Of a stretch of 64,000 nt of DNA, positions 25,701-36,018 are shown in pieces. Positions within the stretch are counted from its first letter, which is position 1; the number at the start of each line of letters is the position of its first letter. The notes under the pieces are model-generated. The model did not search any database, was not told the origin of the DNA, and saw only the letters and a program-made list of their open reading frames with translations. The stretch is taken from assembly GCA_002722705.1 (NCBI GenBank), contig PBMP01000004.1:40531-104530 (forward strand), in the 5' to 3' direction. The stretch is from Pseudobdellovibrionaceae bacterium. GTDB taxonomy: Bacteria; Bdellovibrionota; UBA1018; UBA6935. Both the position numbers and the translations under genes were made by a program.

Positions 25701-27332
25701 ATGTCGGGCATTGGAACCGCTTGGGCATTGCTCGCGTTGGCGGCCACATCTATTTGGCCCAACGTTTTGAGCGTTAATCACCAATACGTGTTTTTGTGGT
25801 TAAGTGTCCCTGCTGGAGGTCTGGTGATTGTTTCGTACGGCTTAATTTATTGTCTATCAGCAGCAGAAAACGGGCTAAACATTGCAAAAGAAGGATTGTA
25901 CCGTACTTATCCAAAATTACTTAAAGCGTTCTGGGTCATCACCGCAACGGCGTATCTTTACTTGTATGCCCTTTGTGCGCACAATGCTGACGCCATAAAC
26001 AACGATTTGATGCGATTTGCGATTCTTTTATTTACCTGGTTCCCGCTAAGCGCAATGGCGTGGGCATTGGCAGTGTGGGACGACACCACCGAAACCAACG
26101 GCATTGCTTGTGTGCGAGTGACCGCTGCGTTGTCGCTGGGCTTTGTGTTGTTGGCCGGCCGAATCTCAGACGAATACGTTTGGTTGCAGTGGATTGCGGT
26201 TGGCGTGATCGTGATTCAACACGTCGTAATCGACGCAATTGTGTGGGTGCGAATGCTCGAGCAGCGGGAACCGTTTAACGCGCACGCGTACGCCGCAATG
26301 GTGCACATTGGCTCGGCTGTTGCAATCTATATCTACGGAATGGAAAAATCAAATTACGAAACTAGATTTTATCAGTTTCCGGTAAAATTGGACGATATTT
26401 CCGACTTCGATCCGTATAGGTGGCAGTACGTGTGCAGAAACCAAACATTATCCACTTGCGGCGACGACGACAAGAATTTCTCTATTGAGGGACGGTACGA
26501 CCACAATTTGTACGTGCATACGCTGGTACTTACGTCGGCGTTTGCAGCATGGTCTGGATTCTGGCACGTCGTCGCTGCCGGCACCAGCCCAGACGTAGCG
26601 CGCAAGATAAAATGGATAGACTACGCTGGTTCGGCCCCAATGATGTTAATTGTCATTTCTTTGCAATACGGGCACCACAAGCTGTCGGGCATTGTAATTG
26701 CACCGATAGTGCTCGGGCTGCTGATTTTGTGGGCGGGACAAAAGAGAGAATCCCCCAACGGTGTCCCCCCAGCATGGTTTCTAATGTCGCTCGCAATTTA
26801 CGCGCTGGTTTGGGTTCCGTCGGGCCATACTTTTAATTTATCGTTTGGAAAGGCGCAGGAACCCGTTATTACAGAAACCGAGATTTCACCCGGGTTGGGC
26901 GAACCACCAAAATTCGTTTGGGCGTTTTACGCCATTACTGTTGCACTTTTCTCTTCTTTTCCCGTGGTTTACGCGCTCCAAATTTGGCACGCCCTTGATG
27001 AAAACACAGAGGAAAAGGCATACATTGGTCTGAGCCTTATCGCAAAACTGACGCTGCACCTTTACATTGGGTTAACTGTTATTGCCAGCGCTGGCACACT
27101 TGATGAAACTAAAATTACAACAATGGACACGCTATTACCAGGGTTGATCGGCACCGGTGTCATCGTGTTTTTCGTCTCTTTTTTGGTGCGGTACGCAAAA
27201 CTAGACGAGCCCTGGCCAAAATACACGGTGGTGTACAATCAAGCCCAAGGTGTATACGAAGGATTTTTAATGGTCGAAACAAAAACTGCTAAATTACCTG
27301 GCGCGTTTCTTCAAATCTCAGCAGTGGCTTGA
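25701..27332 (+). CDS. Heliorhodopsin with extra N-terminal six-helix domain
   Basis: 543 residues. The C-terminal part (~195-465) is a heliorhodopsin: helix A (AMVHIGSAVAIYIY), a long A-B loop with a Cys pair (~217-268), helix B, helix C with KWIDYAGSA (D307 where heliorhodopsins have the Glu counterion), helices D-F, and helix G with YIGLSLIAKLTLH (K449 is the retinal lysine). One more hydrophobic segment follows (~478-496). Before it lie about six further transmembrane helices (~4-184) of unknown type. Heliorhodopsins are inverted light-sensing rhodopsins. The fusion and the Asp counterion are unusual. Confidence 0.7.
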   Translation: MSGIGTAWALLALAATSIWPNVLSVNHQYVFLWLSVPAGGLVIVSYGLIYCLSAAENGLNIAKEGLYRTYPKLLKAFWVITATAYLYLYALCAHNADAINNDLMRFAILLFTWFPLSAMAWALAVWDDTTETNGIACVRVTAALSLGFVLLAGRISDEYVWLQWIAVGVIVIQHVVIDAIVWVRMLEQREPFNAHAYAAMVHIGSAVAIYIYGMEKSNYETRFYQFPVKLDDISDFDPYRWQYVCRNQTLSTCGDDDKNFSIEGRYDHNLYVHTLVLTSAFAAWSGFWHVVAAGTSPDVARKIKWIDYAGSAPMMLIVISLQYGHHKLSGIVIAPIVLGLLILWAGQKRESPNGVPPAWFLMSLAIYALVWVPSGHTFNLSFGKAQEPVITETEISPGLGEPPKFVWAFYAITVALFSSFPVVYALQIWHALDENTEEKAYIGLSLIAKLTLHLYIGLTVIASAGTLDETKITTMDTLLPGLIGTGVIVFFVSFLVRYAKLDEPWPKYTVVYNQAQGVYEGFLMVETKTAKLPGAFLQISAVA

Positions 27333-27336
27333 GTGT

Positions 27337-30300
27337 TTACTGCTCTTTCTTTTCGGTCGGCGCCGACTTAATGTGCGTGTGCTGGTGGGTGTGAGTAACG
27401 CCGGGCAAGGTTTTTAAATCTAACCCATCGCCCTTAACCTTGTTTGCAATCGAAAGCAAAAGGGCAACTACGAAGATAAGCACAATCAGAAAGAAAATGA
27501 CAGTTATTTCCCGCATTTTGCCGGCCCAGTGATTGTTCTGTGCGATCAGTGGCGCCAGCGCATATTGTCCAAACACCGAAGAAACGTTGACCACCCTAAC
27601 ATTCTTCGAGGTAAAATTGCCCTGCAAATCAACGCTGTTCCGTTTCGATTCGTACAAAAGAATTGTACAGGCGCTATCACATTCAATTGTGTTTTGTGCT
27701 TTGCCTTTGACTCTTGAAATCGCAGCAACAAATGGGGCAGAAAGGTCACCGGCCAATTTTACTTGCATCCCAGTTATGTCGAGCTCGATTCGCGAGAGGC
27801 TCCCGCCAATTTCATCCATTCCGATTGCAGCCACGGCCATATGTTTAGATTCAAGTTTGATCGAAACCCGCGAATCCGCCGCTGATTTTCCTTCAAAATG
27901 AATTGCCGCTCCTCCAAATCCACTGTCACAGCCCGTGTTATCGACCGCCAACGTTTGCTCAATCTGGAACTTTTCATTGCCGACAATAAAGACGGGACAC
28001 ATGCCATACTTTTGGCTCGGCGGCGGAACAATAATCGCGGTCCCATCCAGAGTTAGCACGCGGACGTTAGGCTCCTCAATCGTGTTTAAACGCGTCGTTA
28101 TAGTAGGTCCAAAAAACCGTTCCGGAAAACACTGCCCTGGGTTGGTGTCGCCGTTGCGCACACCGGCAACTGACGATGGACCAGAACGTTCGCCGTCATC
28201 GCATTCTCGCAAAGTTTCAAAGGTTTTTAATTCCGTTTTTATTTGCGCCAGTGCATTTGTTACATTGAGCACACTTTCCAAGGAAATGTAGTCCATTAGT
28301 GCTCTGCACGGAAAGGCGTCAGCACGAAGGTGCTGCGCTTGGTGGTCCGACATCGAATACCCCGTTTCAACTAGTTTTGCAATGCTGTTTCCGCACTGCA
28401 AAACGCTCAAAACATTCCAGTGGATTGGGGATATTAGCACTAAGGCACCCGCCGGAATATTCATCTTTTGAAACGTAAGGTAATCTGGATCTCCGTCAAT
28501 AAAAAGGCACAACTTGGTGGTTGGGTTGCACGCGCGTTCGCGGCGAAGCAAAGTGTGTCCAAAGTTTAACTGATTGACCGTGGATGCATGTAACAGACAA
28601 AATGACTCGCGATCAGCCCCCAACGGATCCCGTTCGCAGTGAGTGTATTCACCTCGAAACTGTTCACAATAGGTGTATAACGTTTCGTCTGCCAGGTACG
28701 AGAGGCCGCCGTTGAAATAAGACTTTGGTAGATCATTATAGTGAAAATACCTTTCACGATCTTCATCAGTTAACGTGTTACGATGAGCGCGGCCATATGG
28801 TGGGCGCAGGCACGTGCCTGGATACGTCACAACATGAACTTTATTGTTCGGCGACACAGCGCCAAACTGCTCCGTCAAATGAGTCGTGTCAAAATCACTG
28901 CCCCAGTTTCCAATGTTGCTGATTAATGTAATCAAGTCGTCTTGAACGGGAGCTCCAGCACGCATAAAAAATTTCAAAAAGTCGGCTTGCCTAGTCTTAA
29001 TATCGCCAAGTGGGTCGCGTTCTATTGCTTTGATGTTGACACCCCGATTTGATCCCAAAAACAACCCCAACGGAAAGGACTGACCAGGAATTGCCGTTGG
29101 CCATGTCCACCCGCATACAACGCAATCAAACGAATCGTCGTTTGGTGCCTCGCCGATACACTTTGGAAGCACATTTGTTTCCGCGTCCGCAGTGTATCGC
29201 TCGCATGCGTAAACGGGGGACTGCCCCCCGCAAGTGCACATTTGAGGTTGCGGGTCGTTTGGTTCGCTCACAAAGTACGGACGACCAGTATAATCTTTCG
29301 GAACAAATCGTTCGTCAGTTGTTGTGTGAGACACATCGGCTAACGGCGGTCCACGTACGGACGGATCTAAATTTCCACCAGCAGCAGCAGCATCCTGCTC
29401 AGCGGGCTTATTGGAGGCGCAAACAGACAAATGCACGCCAGTCACGACGAACTGCTGCGGACCCTCGGGCGTCTGTGTAAACCCCTTGGGACTGACAATG
29501 TCCAATTTTGGCCGCTGCATTTTTCGCAGTTTGTTGTCGTACGTTGGCATGTAGTTTGGGCTATCGACAATGTCAGGACTAATTTGTCCACACTGCGCTT
29601 CATTGATTGCCGTTCCTGGTCTCCAGCCATCAAAATAATTGACCCACCGAAACTCAGGCGTTTCAGTTCGGGCCCAGTCGCCGTTTCTGGTCCCATCGGA
29701 CGTGCGAAAATTTGGCTGCTGGTTGCGCCACGTTGAATCGGTTGCGCAGCATTTTATGTATAAAACGGGCTTGTTGTTAAAACGGCTAAGTGCATTCAAC
29801 GGCATTGTAGCACCCTGCCACTTTGTGGCCATGTAATCAGAATCATAACTTGGAAATTCGCAACGACAAGCGTACAGCGAATTGATAAATGTCTCACTTT
29901 GCATTGTAACCATGTCCTCTCTTTTGTTCCAAAATGGCACCTGCATGTTTCCAACCGTGTTAACAAACATTGGCCCCGTTTGACCAGATGGGTAATTTGG
30001 CCACTTACTGTCGCTTGCGTAGCACGTGTAACACGGGTTCTTTTTTTTTCCATCGGAACCCATCGTTCGACGCGGATTGACTACGGGTCCAACATTTGGT
30101 CGACTTGGGTCCAAATTGTCCGTGTAACAGTTGGCAATTTTGCGGTTGTCAAAAAACTGAGTTGTAACCTTACTACTTAACGTACTTGCACAGCTTGAAT
30201 GGTACTGACTTTGATCGGCTTCATCGCACACATATGGATCATCGCACCAAAGTGCTACAAAGGGGGCTTGCCCTTCGTGGCAAGCATCTGGAAATCCGCC

Positions 30301-33300
30301 CGTTTCGTTGCTGTTGTGATTGTAAAACTCCCATGCTGGATTTATAAAGTGGTCCCCCTGCGCCCACAAATCTGGCCGCGCGCGGGCCCTCGGCTTGGGC
30401 CCAAGGTATTTATACGTTTCCCCTAAAATTAGGCCTGGGGTGTATAAATTATGGCGATCATTTAAGGGATCATTGCTCGTGTATTCGGAACCATCGGCTT
30501 CCTGAATACAAGCATTTTCTTGATAAAAGTTGGTATGCTCCGCAACCTCGTGAGTCCATACGCTCATCGTACAAGTTCGACTTAGCGGCAACTTGGGTTT
30601 GTTTGTACCATCAGTATTTGCTTTTGGTTTGCAAAATTTGTCATAAGGCGAAAAGCCGCGTTCTTCAACATAGTTTGGGTCTCCAGCGATTTCTCGCAAA
30701 ACATACTGACTGGCTTCATAGTGGTCAAAGTAGCACATGTCTTTGTACGGCGTTTCAAAAAGGCACGTGTTTTCTGCAACCGACCACCCTTCCCATGCTT
30801 GTGCACGCTTAAAATCAACCCAGAGACTGCTATCGCATGGATCGTTAAACTTAATTTCGTTAAATCGCTGTGTGCGATCTCCTTTGCACGATCCCTGCCG
30901 TACCGCATTATAGGCCACATCTACTTTTTCTTTGTTAGAAACTTCTTTTTCTTTCGATTTGAAATCCACCGTGCATATTTCTTTTGAGATATCCACTGCC
31001 GGATCGTTGACATTTAACACCTCTTTTGGAACATACGGAATATTAACTTGCTTCGGATTGTGAAAAAAATAGCTGCTAGGTACATATCTGTCCTTGTTTT
31101 GCATCCCAATCGTAGGCCGCGTAAAATGGTACAATTGCACTTCTTCTCCATCGCGCGACGTTTTGAAATCCATTTGCATGCTGCTTTTCGATTCCCCGCA
31201 TGTGTGCGTTCGCACTTTTGTGTACGTTAGCGGCCGGCATTTTTTGGTGCAAGGGAGCGTGTGTGGAAAGGGCGGGTCCTGCCAGCCGCCTTTGTTTCGC
31301 AACGGTTCCTGGTAATGCCAACGGCAAAATTTTTGTGTCGAATTTGATGAAGGGTGTGGAATTGCCCACTGCTGCGTGTTTGAATCAAAATACACCCCAG
31401 TCGTAGCGGCGTAGCGATTCCACCACTCGGTGGGATTCCCGATGTACGTGCTAGGGGCGCCAGGAACCCAAGAAGTGTTGCAAGCTGCCGTGCCCTTATC
31501 GTCATCAGTCGGGCAATGCAAAGCCGGTATTTGCACGTCTTCCTCCGGTAGGGCTTCAATTGATTCGTGGGTCGAACTCACGGTCACAAAATGGGTATAC
31601 GCCTTTGTACCAACGTCCCACTCCACCTGCGATTCATCGCACCCGGTCTCAATATCTCCAGTGCAGGGCTGGTCAATTTTTACAGTGATCGCCTTAATTG
31701 AACCGAGATAGTTCTTATCAAACGTCAAAGTCATGGTCGCCGGCTGTGATTTTTGCCAGCAAGGATCGGCCGCACTTAGGCGCGTTTGAAGCACCGACCA
31801 CGTGCGAAGCAGAGCCGGGGATCCCCGAATAAGCGCGTCAACCGACACGACGTCATTATCGCGTGAAAATGCGACAAACAGCGAGCTCTCGGCGTCGGGT
31901 TCCCCAGTTTGTGACTGCGCACTCGATCCGGGGTTTAAGGCAACAAAGGGCATGGCGCGGCGAAACGAAAAATTGCCGTGTTCTTTAAAGTCAGTAAGGC
32001 CCTCAATAATCTCGTTGTCAGTGGTTAAGATTTGCACCAAATGCCCAAAGTCAACGGTTTTTGTTATGTCTGAAGACCCAAAGTCGGATTTCGAACCCTT
32101 AGCAAATTGCGAAAACACATGCGGCTGCCGCTGCTGTGACTGGCCTTGGCATTTTTCGCCAAAATTTGTCACAAGGACAGAGCTTTCGAACACATCAAAC
32201 GCAGTCATGGTACAGCCGACATTCAGTCCGCCGTAATTGCATTCTTCAGAGTTGATGCACTTCTGTACATCGTCCCACGCAAACCATGGGCAGCATGGAG
32301 CCAATCTATCTTGATACCCCATCAACACCGTGACAGGGTCGCGGCCCCCAGCACAGTTTTTGGCATAACACCCAATGGCGTCAGCCTGAGCCCAAAAGAG
32401 ATCCCACGACGTTGTATCCTCGTCGGCGAAAATATTGTTGAGTAAAGCTGCGTCCGACGTTTTGTTAATTCGGTTTTGTACAAACCTTTCTCTCTTAAAC
32501 GTGCCAAATCCAACGCCCGTACGAATGAATGGACTTGTTTGCCACGTGCAGCACGTAAAATCCGGTGGCTCCCATGCATGCTTTCGGTAGAGCATGTAAT
32601 GAAAACACGCGCAGGTTAAGAGATGATCTTCATACCCGTGAGGAGCACACGTCGTCATGTTTGCACCAATTGTCTCCACGTCCCAAACTACACCCGATTG
32701 ACACCGGAACGCAGACGTGCGATCGCGATCGCCAATTTTGCGGATTGGAAGATTGTTGCTCAACCGCCCATTTGCAACAATCGGTTGCGAATTAGCGCGC
32801 ACAAACGTTGTGCCAACCGACGATCCCGTGCTCCACGACCCATCGGCCGTCGCCACACGTGTGCAATCGTTGCTTGCCCAGCACGTGCACTGGTACCCAG
32901 GCGAAGTAGTTTCGCGAACAAAAATATATTCCTTTAATTCCAATTCTTCAGAGCTTCGAATGCGGCATTCTGTTTGACAGTTTTGTTGCTGCTGCTGCAT
33001 AATCGTGTGCTCGACTGGAAACACGTCGGTCTGAAAAGTAATGTTCAGCCGCGTCCTATTATCGTAAGCAACAGCTAGCGCGCCCGATTCAATAAATTCT
33101 GCGCAAAACGGCCCTTTGGTCGGGGCGCGTGTCGATGCCATTAAAATGAAATCATAATCGACTGTTCCGGTTGCACCCAAACCGTCAATGTGCGTCCAAG
33201 CAGGCACGGGTACATCCACATATCGAGGGTGGGCAGAAATTAGGTTTGACTTCGGGCTCACGCCCAAAATGTCATCGTCCCCAGTGGTGGCTAAGGCCTT

Positions 33301-33840
33301 TACGTGACCAGGAAAAAATACGTCGTCTTTGCCCTGCACTACGTCAAAGTCGCTCTTGATTACAAAACGACCGCTTATACCGCCTCTACCAAACACCGGG
33401 CCGCAGTTTGTAGTACCAAGCAAAGTGTTGAATAAAGTCTGTCCGTCCGCACACCCATCGGGGCAGTAGTTTTGATAATCCATTTCCATAAACGTACATG
33501 GAGACGGTGGGCAATATTGATTTAGAGGGCAGGTCTCTTTGGTTCGTATGTGTTGGCGAATTACGCCTGCGCCGGGCATGTCGGGCAATACCGATTCTAT
33601 TATCCGTTTCACGTTCCACCTACAGAAATGCTCACCGCCGTTCGCTTCTACCAACGCTTGGGGCAATTGATTGGAAATGTTAAGCCCAACTGAATAGCAC
33701 TCTGCCGCGCTTATCCCACTTGGCCCATACACTTGAATTGGATCGTCGTTGTCGAGCATAGGCTGAAGTGTAAAGGGCGTATCCGACGGCAAGTTGGTGT
33801 TAAAACCAACCGCCGCAACTAAGGCAAACACCAGCACCAT
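27337..33840 (-). CDS. Giant cysteine-rich surface glycoprotein
   Basis: 2167 residues. Signal peptide at the ATG of 33840 (MVLVFALVAAVGF). A very long ectodomain with many Cys and NxS/T sites is followed by a C-terminal transmembrane helix (ITVIFFLIVLIFVVALLL) and a short tail with HTHQHTH. This is type I topology; it is probably a virion spike or attachment protein, or large host-surface protein. No known domain recognised. The 1278-residue protein at 37556-41392 has the same plan. Confidence 0.8.
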   Translation of the reverse strand: MVLVFALVAAVGFNTNLPSDTPFTLQPMLDNDDPIQVYGPSGISAAECYSVGLNISNQLPQALVEANGGEHFCRWNVKRIIESVLPDMPGAGVIRQHIRTKETCPLNQYCPPSPCTFMEMDYQNYCPDGCADGQTLFNTLLGTTNCGPVFGRGGISGRFVIKSDFDVVQGKDDVFFPGHVKALATTGDDDILGVSPKSNLISAHPRYVDVPVPAWTHIDGLGATGTVDYDFILMASTRAPTKGPFCAEFIESGALAVAYDNRTRLNITFQTDVFPVEHTIMQQQQQNCQTECRIRSSEELELKEYIFVRETTSPGYQCTCWASNDCTRVATADGSWSTGSSVGTTFVRANSQPIVANGRLSNNLPIRKIGDRDRTSAFRCQSGVVWDVETIGANMTTCAPHGYEDHLLTCACFHYMLYRKHAWEPPDFTCCTWQTSPFIRTGVGFGTFKRERFVQNRINKTSDAALLNNIFADEDTTSWDLFWAQADAIGCYAKNCAGGRDPVTVLMGYQDRLAPCCPWFAWDDVQKCINSEECNYGGLNVGCTMTAFDVFESSVLVTNFGEKCQGQSQQRQPHVFSQFAKGSKSDFGSSDITKTVDFGHLVQILTTDNEIIEGLTDFKEHGNFSFRRAMPFVALNPGSSAQSQTGEPDAESSLFVAFSRDNDVVSVDALIRGSPALLRTWSVLQTRLSAADPCWQKSQPATMTLTFDKNYLGSIKAITVKIDQPCTGDIETGCDESQVEWDVGTKAYTHFVTVSSTHESIEALPEEDVQIPALHCPTDDDKGTAACNTSWVPGAPSTYIGNPTEWWNRYAATTGVYFDSNTQQWAIPHPSSNSTQKFCRWHYQEPLRNKGGWQDPPFPHTLPCTKKCRPLTYTKVRTHTCGESKSSMQMDFKTSRDGEEVQLYHFTRPTIGMQNKDRYVPSSYFFHNPKQVNIPYVPKEVLNVNDPAVDISKEICTVDFKSKEKEVSNKEKVDVAYNAVRQGSCKGDRTQRFNEIKFNDPCDSSLWVDFKRAQAWEGWSVAENTCLFETPYKDMCYFDHYEASQYVLREIAGDPNYVEERGFSPYDKFCKPKANTDGTNKPKLPLSRTCTMSVWTHEVAEHTNFYQENACIQEADGSEYTSNDPLNDRHNLYTPGLILGETYKYLGPKPRARARPDLWAQGDHFINPAWEFYNHNSNETGGFPDACHEGQAPFVALWCDDPYVCDEADQSQYHSSCASTLSSKVTTQFFDNRKIANCYTDNLDPSRPNVGPVVNPRRTMGSDGKKKNPCYTCYASDSKWPNYPSGQTGPMFVNTVGNMQVPFWNKREDMVTMQSETFINSLYACRCEFPSYDSDYMATKWQGATMPLNALSRFNNKPVLYIKCCATDSTWRNQQPNFRTSDGTRNGDWARTETPEFRWVNYFDGWRPGTAINEAQCGQISPDIVDSPNYMPTYDNKLRKMQRPKLDIVSPKGFTQTPEGPQQFVVTGVHLSVCASNKPAEQDAAAAGGNLDPSVRGPPLADVSHTTTDERFVPKDYTGRPYFVSEPNDPQPQMCTCGGQSPVYACERYTADAETNVLPKCIGEAPNDDSFDCVVCGWTWPTAIPGQSFPLGLFLGSNRGVNIKAIERDPLGDIKTRQADFLKFFMRAGAPVQDDLITLISNIGNWGSDFDTTHLTEQFGAVSPNNKVHVVTYPGTCLRPPYGRAHRNTLTDEDRERYFHYNDLPKSYFNGGLSYLADETLYTYCEQFRGEYTHCERDPLGADRESFCLLHASTVNQLNFGHTLLRRERACNPTTKLCLFIDGDPDYLTFQKMNIPAGALVLISPIHWNVLSVLQCGNSIAKLVETGYSMSDHQAQHLRADAFPCRALMDYISLESVLNVTNALAQIKTELKTFETLRECDDGERSGPSSVAGVRNGDTNPGQCFPERFFGPTITTRLNTIEEPNVRVLTLDGTAIIVPPPSQKYGMCPVFIVGNEKFQIEQTLAVDNTGCDSGFGGAAIHFEGKSAADSRVSIKLESKHMAVAAIGMDEIGGSLSRIELDITGMQVKLAGDLSAPFVAAISRVKGKAQNTIECDSACTILLYESKRNSVDLQGNFTSKNVRVVNVSSVFGQYALAPLIAQNNHWAGKMREITVIFFLIVLIFVVALLLSIANKVKGDGLDLKTLPGVTHTHQHTHIKSAPTEKKEQ

Positions 33841-33938
33841 GGTCGGAAGGCGCACGCGGTGGAAGTGCGCAAATATAATTTTTACAGAAACGTAGCAACA
33901 GTGATTGGTCACGCCAACTAAGCAGGGGACTCGCAGAA

Positions 33939-34619
33939 TTATTGGTTAACCTCAACGTGTAGTTGGTTCATCAATTCTGAAGCGGTCACAAGCATTTCAG
34001 GGCTAGCAATTCCCGGCGCAATCCAGTTGTTGCGTTTTAAGAATAGCTCGACGGTCACGCCTTGCAAGGCCTGCCACCCAAGCGCTATGCCAGGAAATTT
34101 TGGCGTGTGTGTTGCCCGGTAATGCTCCTTGACGCTTTCCTTAATTGGGACGGTGTATGCAGCGTTGCAAACCGTGTTGGGGATCGATACCGTGGTTGGC
34201 CACGACAGAGATGCCGCGGTGCCTTTTGACGCCCAACGCGTAAACGCGTACAACGCGGTGACTGCATCTCCGTGAGTGTGTTTTCCAGCTCGAATAATGT
34301 CACCGGTTCGAAATATTAAAAGCTTTCCGTGTTTCTTCAAAGTATATCGCTTGTGGCTAAATGGGCTGCGGGGGTCGCTGGTTGCGAGCATCTTTGCAGA
34401 CCGACCGTTTGCCAATGCTGTGTCCAGTGGTCGTCCACACATTGCAGCTGTGTGCAAAAGCCGAGGGGTAAATGTCGACCGAGCGTGTAACACAACGTTG
34501 GCACGGCGCAAAAATTTAATTCGGTTCGGCTTGGGAGCCACGTATCGATTTTTAAATCGGCGTGCATACAAGAGTTGCGGCGTTCGCGCCAAGTCGCTTT
34601 TTGACGTCTGCGACAGCAT
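33939..34619 (-). CDS. TATA-binding-protein-like protein
   Basis: 226 residues with two TBP-like half-repeats. First: KLLIFRTGDIIRAGKHTHG (~99-118), like TBP lIFxSGKmvxTGakxxxd. Second: PKFPGIALGW (~173-182), like epxxFPGLiyr, then VTVELFLKRNNWIAPG (~188-203), like vtxLiFxSGkixiTGak, and a final helix. TBP nucleates transcription at TATA boxes, and TATATA motifs precede several genes here. Its 5' end overlaps the small winged-helix-like gene by 68 bp. Divergent enough that a structure search is needed to be sure. Confidence 0.5.
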   Translation of the reverse strand: MLSQTSKSDLARTPQLLYARRFKNRYVAPKPNRIKFLRRANVVLHARSTFTPRLLHTAAMCGRPLDTALANGRSAKMLATSDPRSPFSHKRYTLKKHGKLLIFRTGDIIRAGKHTHGDAVTALYAFTRWASKGTAASLSWPTTVSIPNTVCNAAYTVPIKESVKEHYRATHTPKFPGIALGWQALQGVTVELFLKRNNWIAPGIASPEMLVTASELMNQLHVEVNQ

Positions 34620-34824
34620 ATGTAACCAGCTCAAACCCACCCGACCCGTTTTTTTGTATAAGCTGAGCGTTCAGAAGTTTTTTTATGGCAACATCAAACG
34701 CAAGCGCAGGCAAAACAGGTTTACTCTTTTCGCGGATTGTCTGTGCAGCTAAGGCACAGTCAGCACCAAGAACCAGTGAGGCCAAGGCCACGGTGTCAGC
34801 GTTGCTGCTATGCTCAAGCGTCAT
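34552..34824 (-). CDS. Small winged-helix-like protein
   Basis: 90 residues from the ATG at 34824. The order of helices followed by LLNAQLIQKNGSGGFELVTY (helix, beta turn, wing) looks like a winged helix. It lies between and overlaps both neighbours (11 bp upstream, 68 bp downstream with the TBP-like gene), so it is likely co-transcribed and may be a transcription co-factor. Small size makes the call tentative. Confidence 0.4.
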   Translation of the reverse strand: MTLEHSSNADTVALASLVLGADCALAAQTIREKSKPVLPALAFDVAIKKLLNAQLIQKNGSGGFELVTYAVADVKKRLGANAATLVCTPI

Positions 34825-35989
34825 CACCCGCCGTCGCCGTAACTGGTGGTTCGTCCACCGTCGACGCGGACGTCGATACCAGGGCACCACCTGGCGCGGT
34901 GGGGTCGGCGCCATCGCCGCAGTCGTGCGCAAAAATGGCATTGACGGCCCCGTCGGCACCAGAGTTGCTCGCGTTTACGGCGCCACCATTGGCGCCAATC
35001 GCCTTGGTGACCAACTCGTGCGACATGTGGATTGGACCAGTGGTTCCAGGCAAAGTGATTGGTTTCCGGTGAAGCCGCATGTTGACTGTGACGGGCTCGC
35101 TGATTGGGCCATCAAGCGGGTGAATTGTAACATTCATTCCGCCGTGGAAAGCTGATGGCTTTAGGTTTTCAACGAGTTTCGAAGCTGCCTGCTCGGCATC
35201 TTGTTGCGTCAACACAACGTGCGGGGTCAACTCCGTTTCATGGACCGCCGGATTGTTGATGTGAACCAGCTTATCGGGATCAACCCGGCTGGTCGGGAAC
35301 AGCGCAGCCAATTTCTTGGCGCCGAGCTCAAGCTTGGAAGTCACCAGCTTGCTGATTGCAGTTGGCTGGTTAAGCGGGACCGCGATGCGCTTGTGGTCAC
35401 CTTTTACCGCTTCGACGCACCCTGTAAGTGCTTCGGTGACGCTTTCACCGTGGTGGTCTGACCAAACACACGCCTTTTTGATCATAGCCGTGCCTTCATC
35501 GCCGGTGTAGTCTTCGATTGGCGACTTGTACGGTGGGGCGTGATCGCCCACAAAAATGTTTTCGTCGAACCGGTGCTCGGTAGTCGTGGCATCAACGCCA
35601 ATCGGAAGCACGTGCGAAACACCAACAACAGCGCTGCGGTCTTCAATTGGGCTTTCATCGGTCGCGTCTCCCCGCTGCGTCACGTAAAAGCGACGGGAAG
35701 TCTTGGGCGCCATGGCGCGCGGTTTCCCATTGCTGAGACCTTGATCCACAACAACCCCTACCGGGTAAGGGTTGTTGTTTTGGCTGCCGGGCGGAAACGA
35801 CACGCCGGTAAGGTTGGCCGCTGACAGCGCGCGACACTGCAACGCTGCTTGCAATTGCTTTCCGCTGATGTGGTGGGTGGTATTTGGCGGATGGTAGTGC
35901 AATGTAAAATCAACCACCTCGTGACCACCCTCGAGAATAGATTCTGACACAAGTGGGCCACCGACGCCGCCTTCAATCTGAGCGGGCAT
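34814..35989 (-). CDS. Hypothetical protein, first gene of the TBP cluster
   Basis: 391 residues, soluble, with Pro/Thr-rich and Ala/Gly-rich stretches at the C-terminus (SGADGAVNAI, TAPGGALVSTSASTV). No motif recognised. The stop overlaps the winged-helix-like gene by 11 bp. The upstream nuclease gene ends 29 bp away on the same strand. Confidence 0.65.
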   Translation of the reverse strand: MPAQIEGGVGGPLVSESILEGGHEVVDFTLHYHPPNTTHHISGKQLQAALQCRALSAANLTGVSFPPGSQNNNPYPVGVVVDQGLSNGKPRAMAPKTSRRFYVTQRGDATDESPIEDRSAVVGVSHVLPIGVDATTTEHRFDENIFVGDHAPPYKSPIEDYTGDEGTAMIKKACVWSDHHGESVTEALTGCVEAVKGDHKRIAVPLNQPTAISKLVTSKLELGAKKLAALFPTSRVDPDKLVHINNPAVHETELTPHVVLTQQDAEQAASKLVENLKPSAFHGGMNVTIHPLDGPISEPVTVNMRLHRKPITLPGTTGPIHMSHELVTKAIGANGGAVNASNSGADGAVNAIFAHDCGDGADPTAPGGALVSTSASTVDEPPVTATAGDDA

Positions 35990-36018
35990 TTTGGTTGCTT
36001 TACAGTGCACAAAGAGGT

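Noticed and set aside
27337..33840. Gln-rich and His-rich patches in the giant glycoprotein as repeats
   Set aside because: Too short and local (for example HTHQHTH near the C-terminus) to be meaningful repeat arrays.
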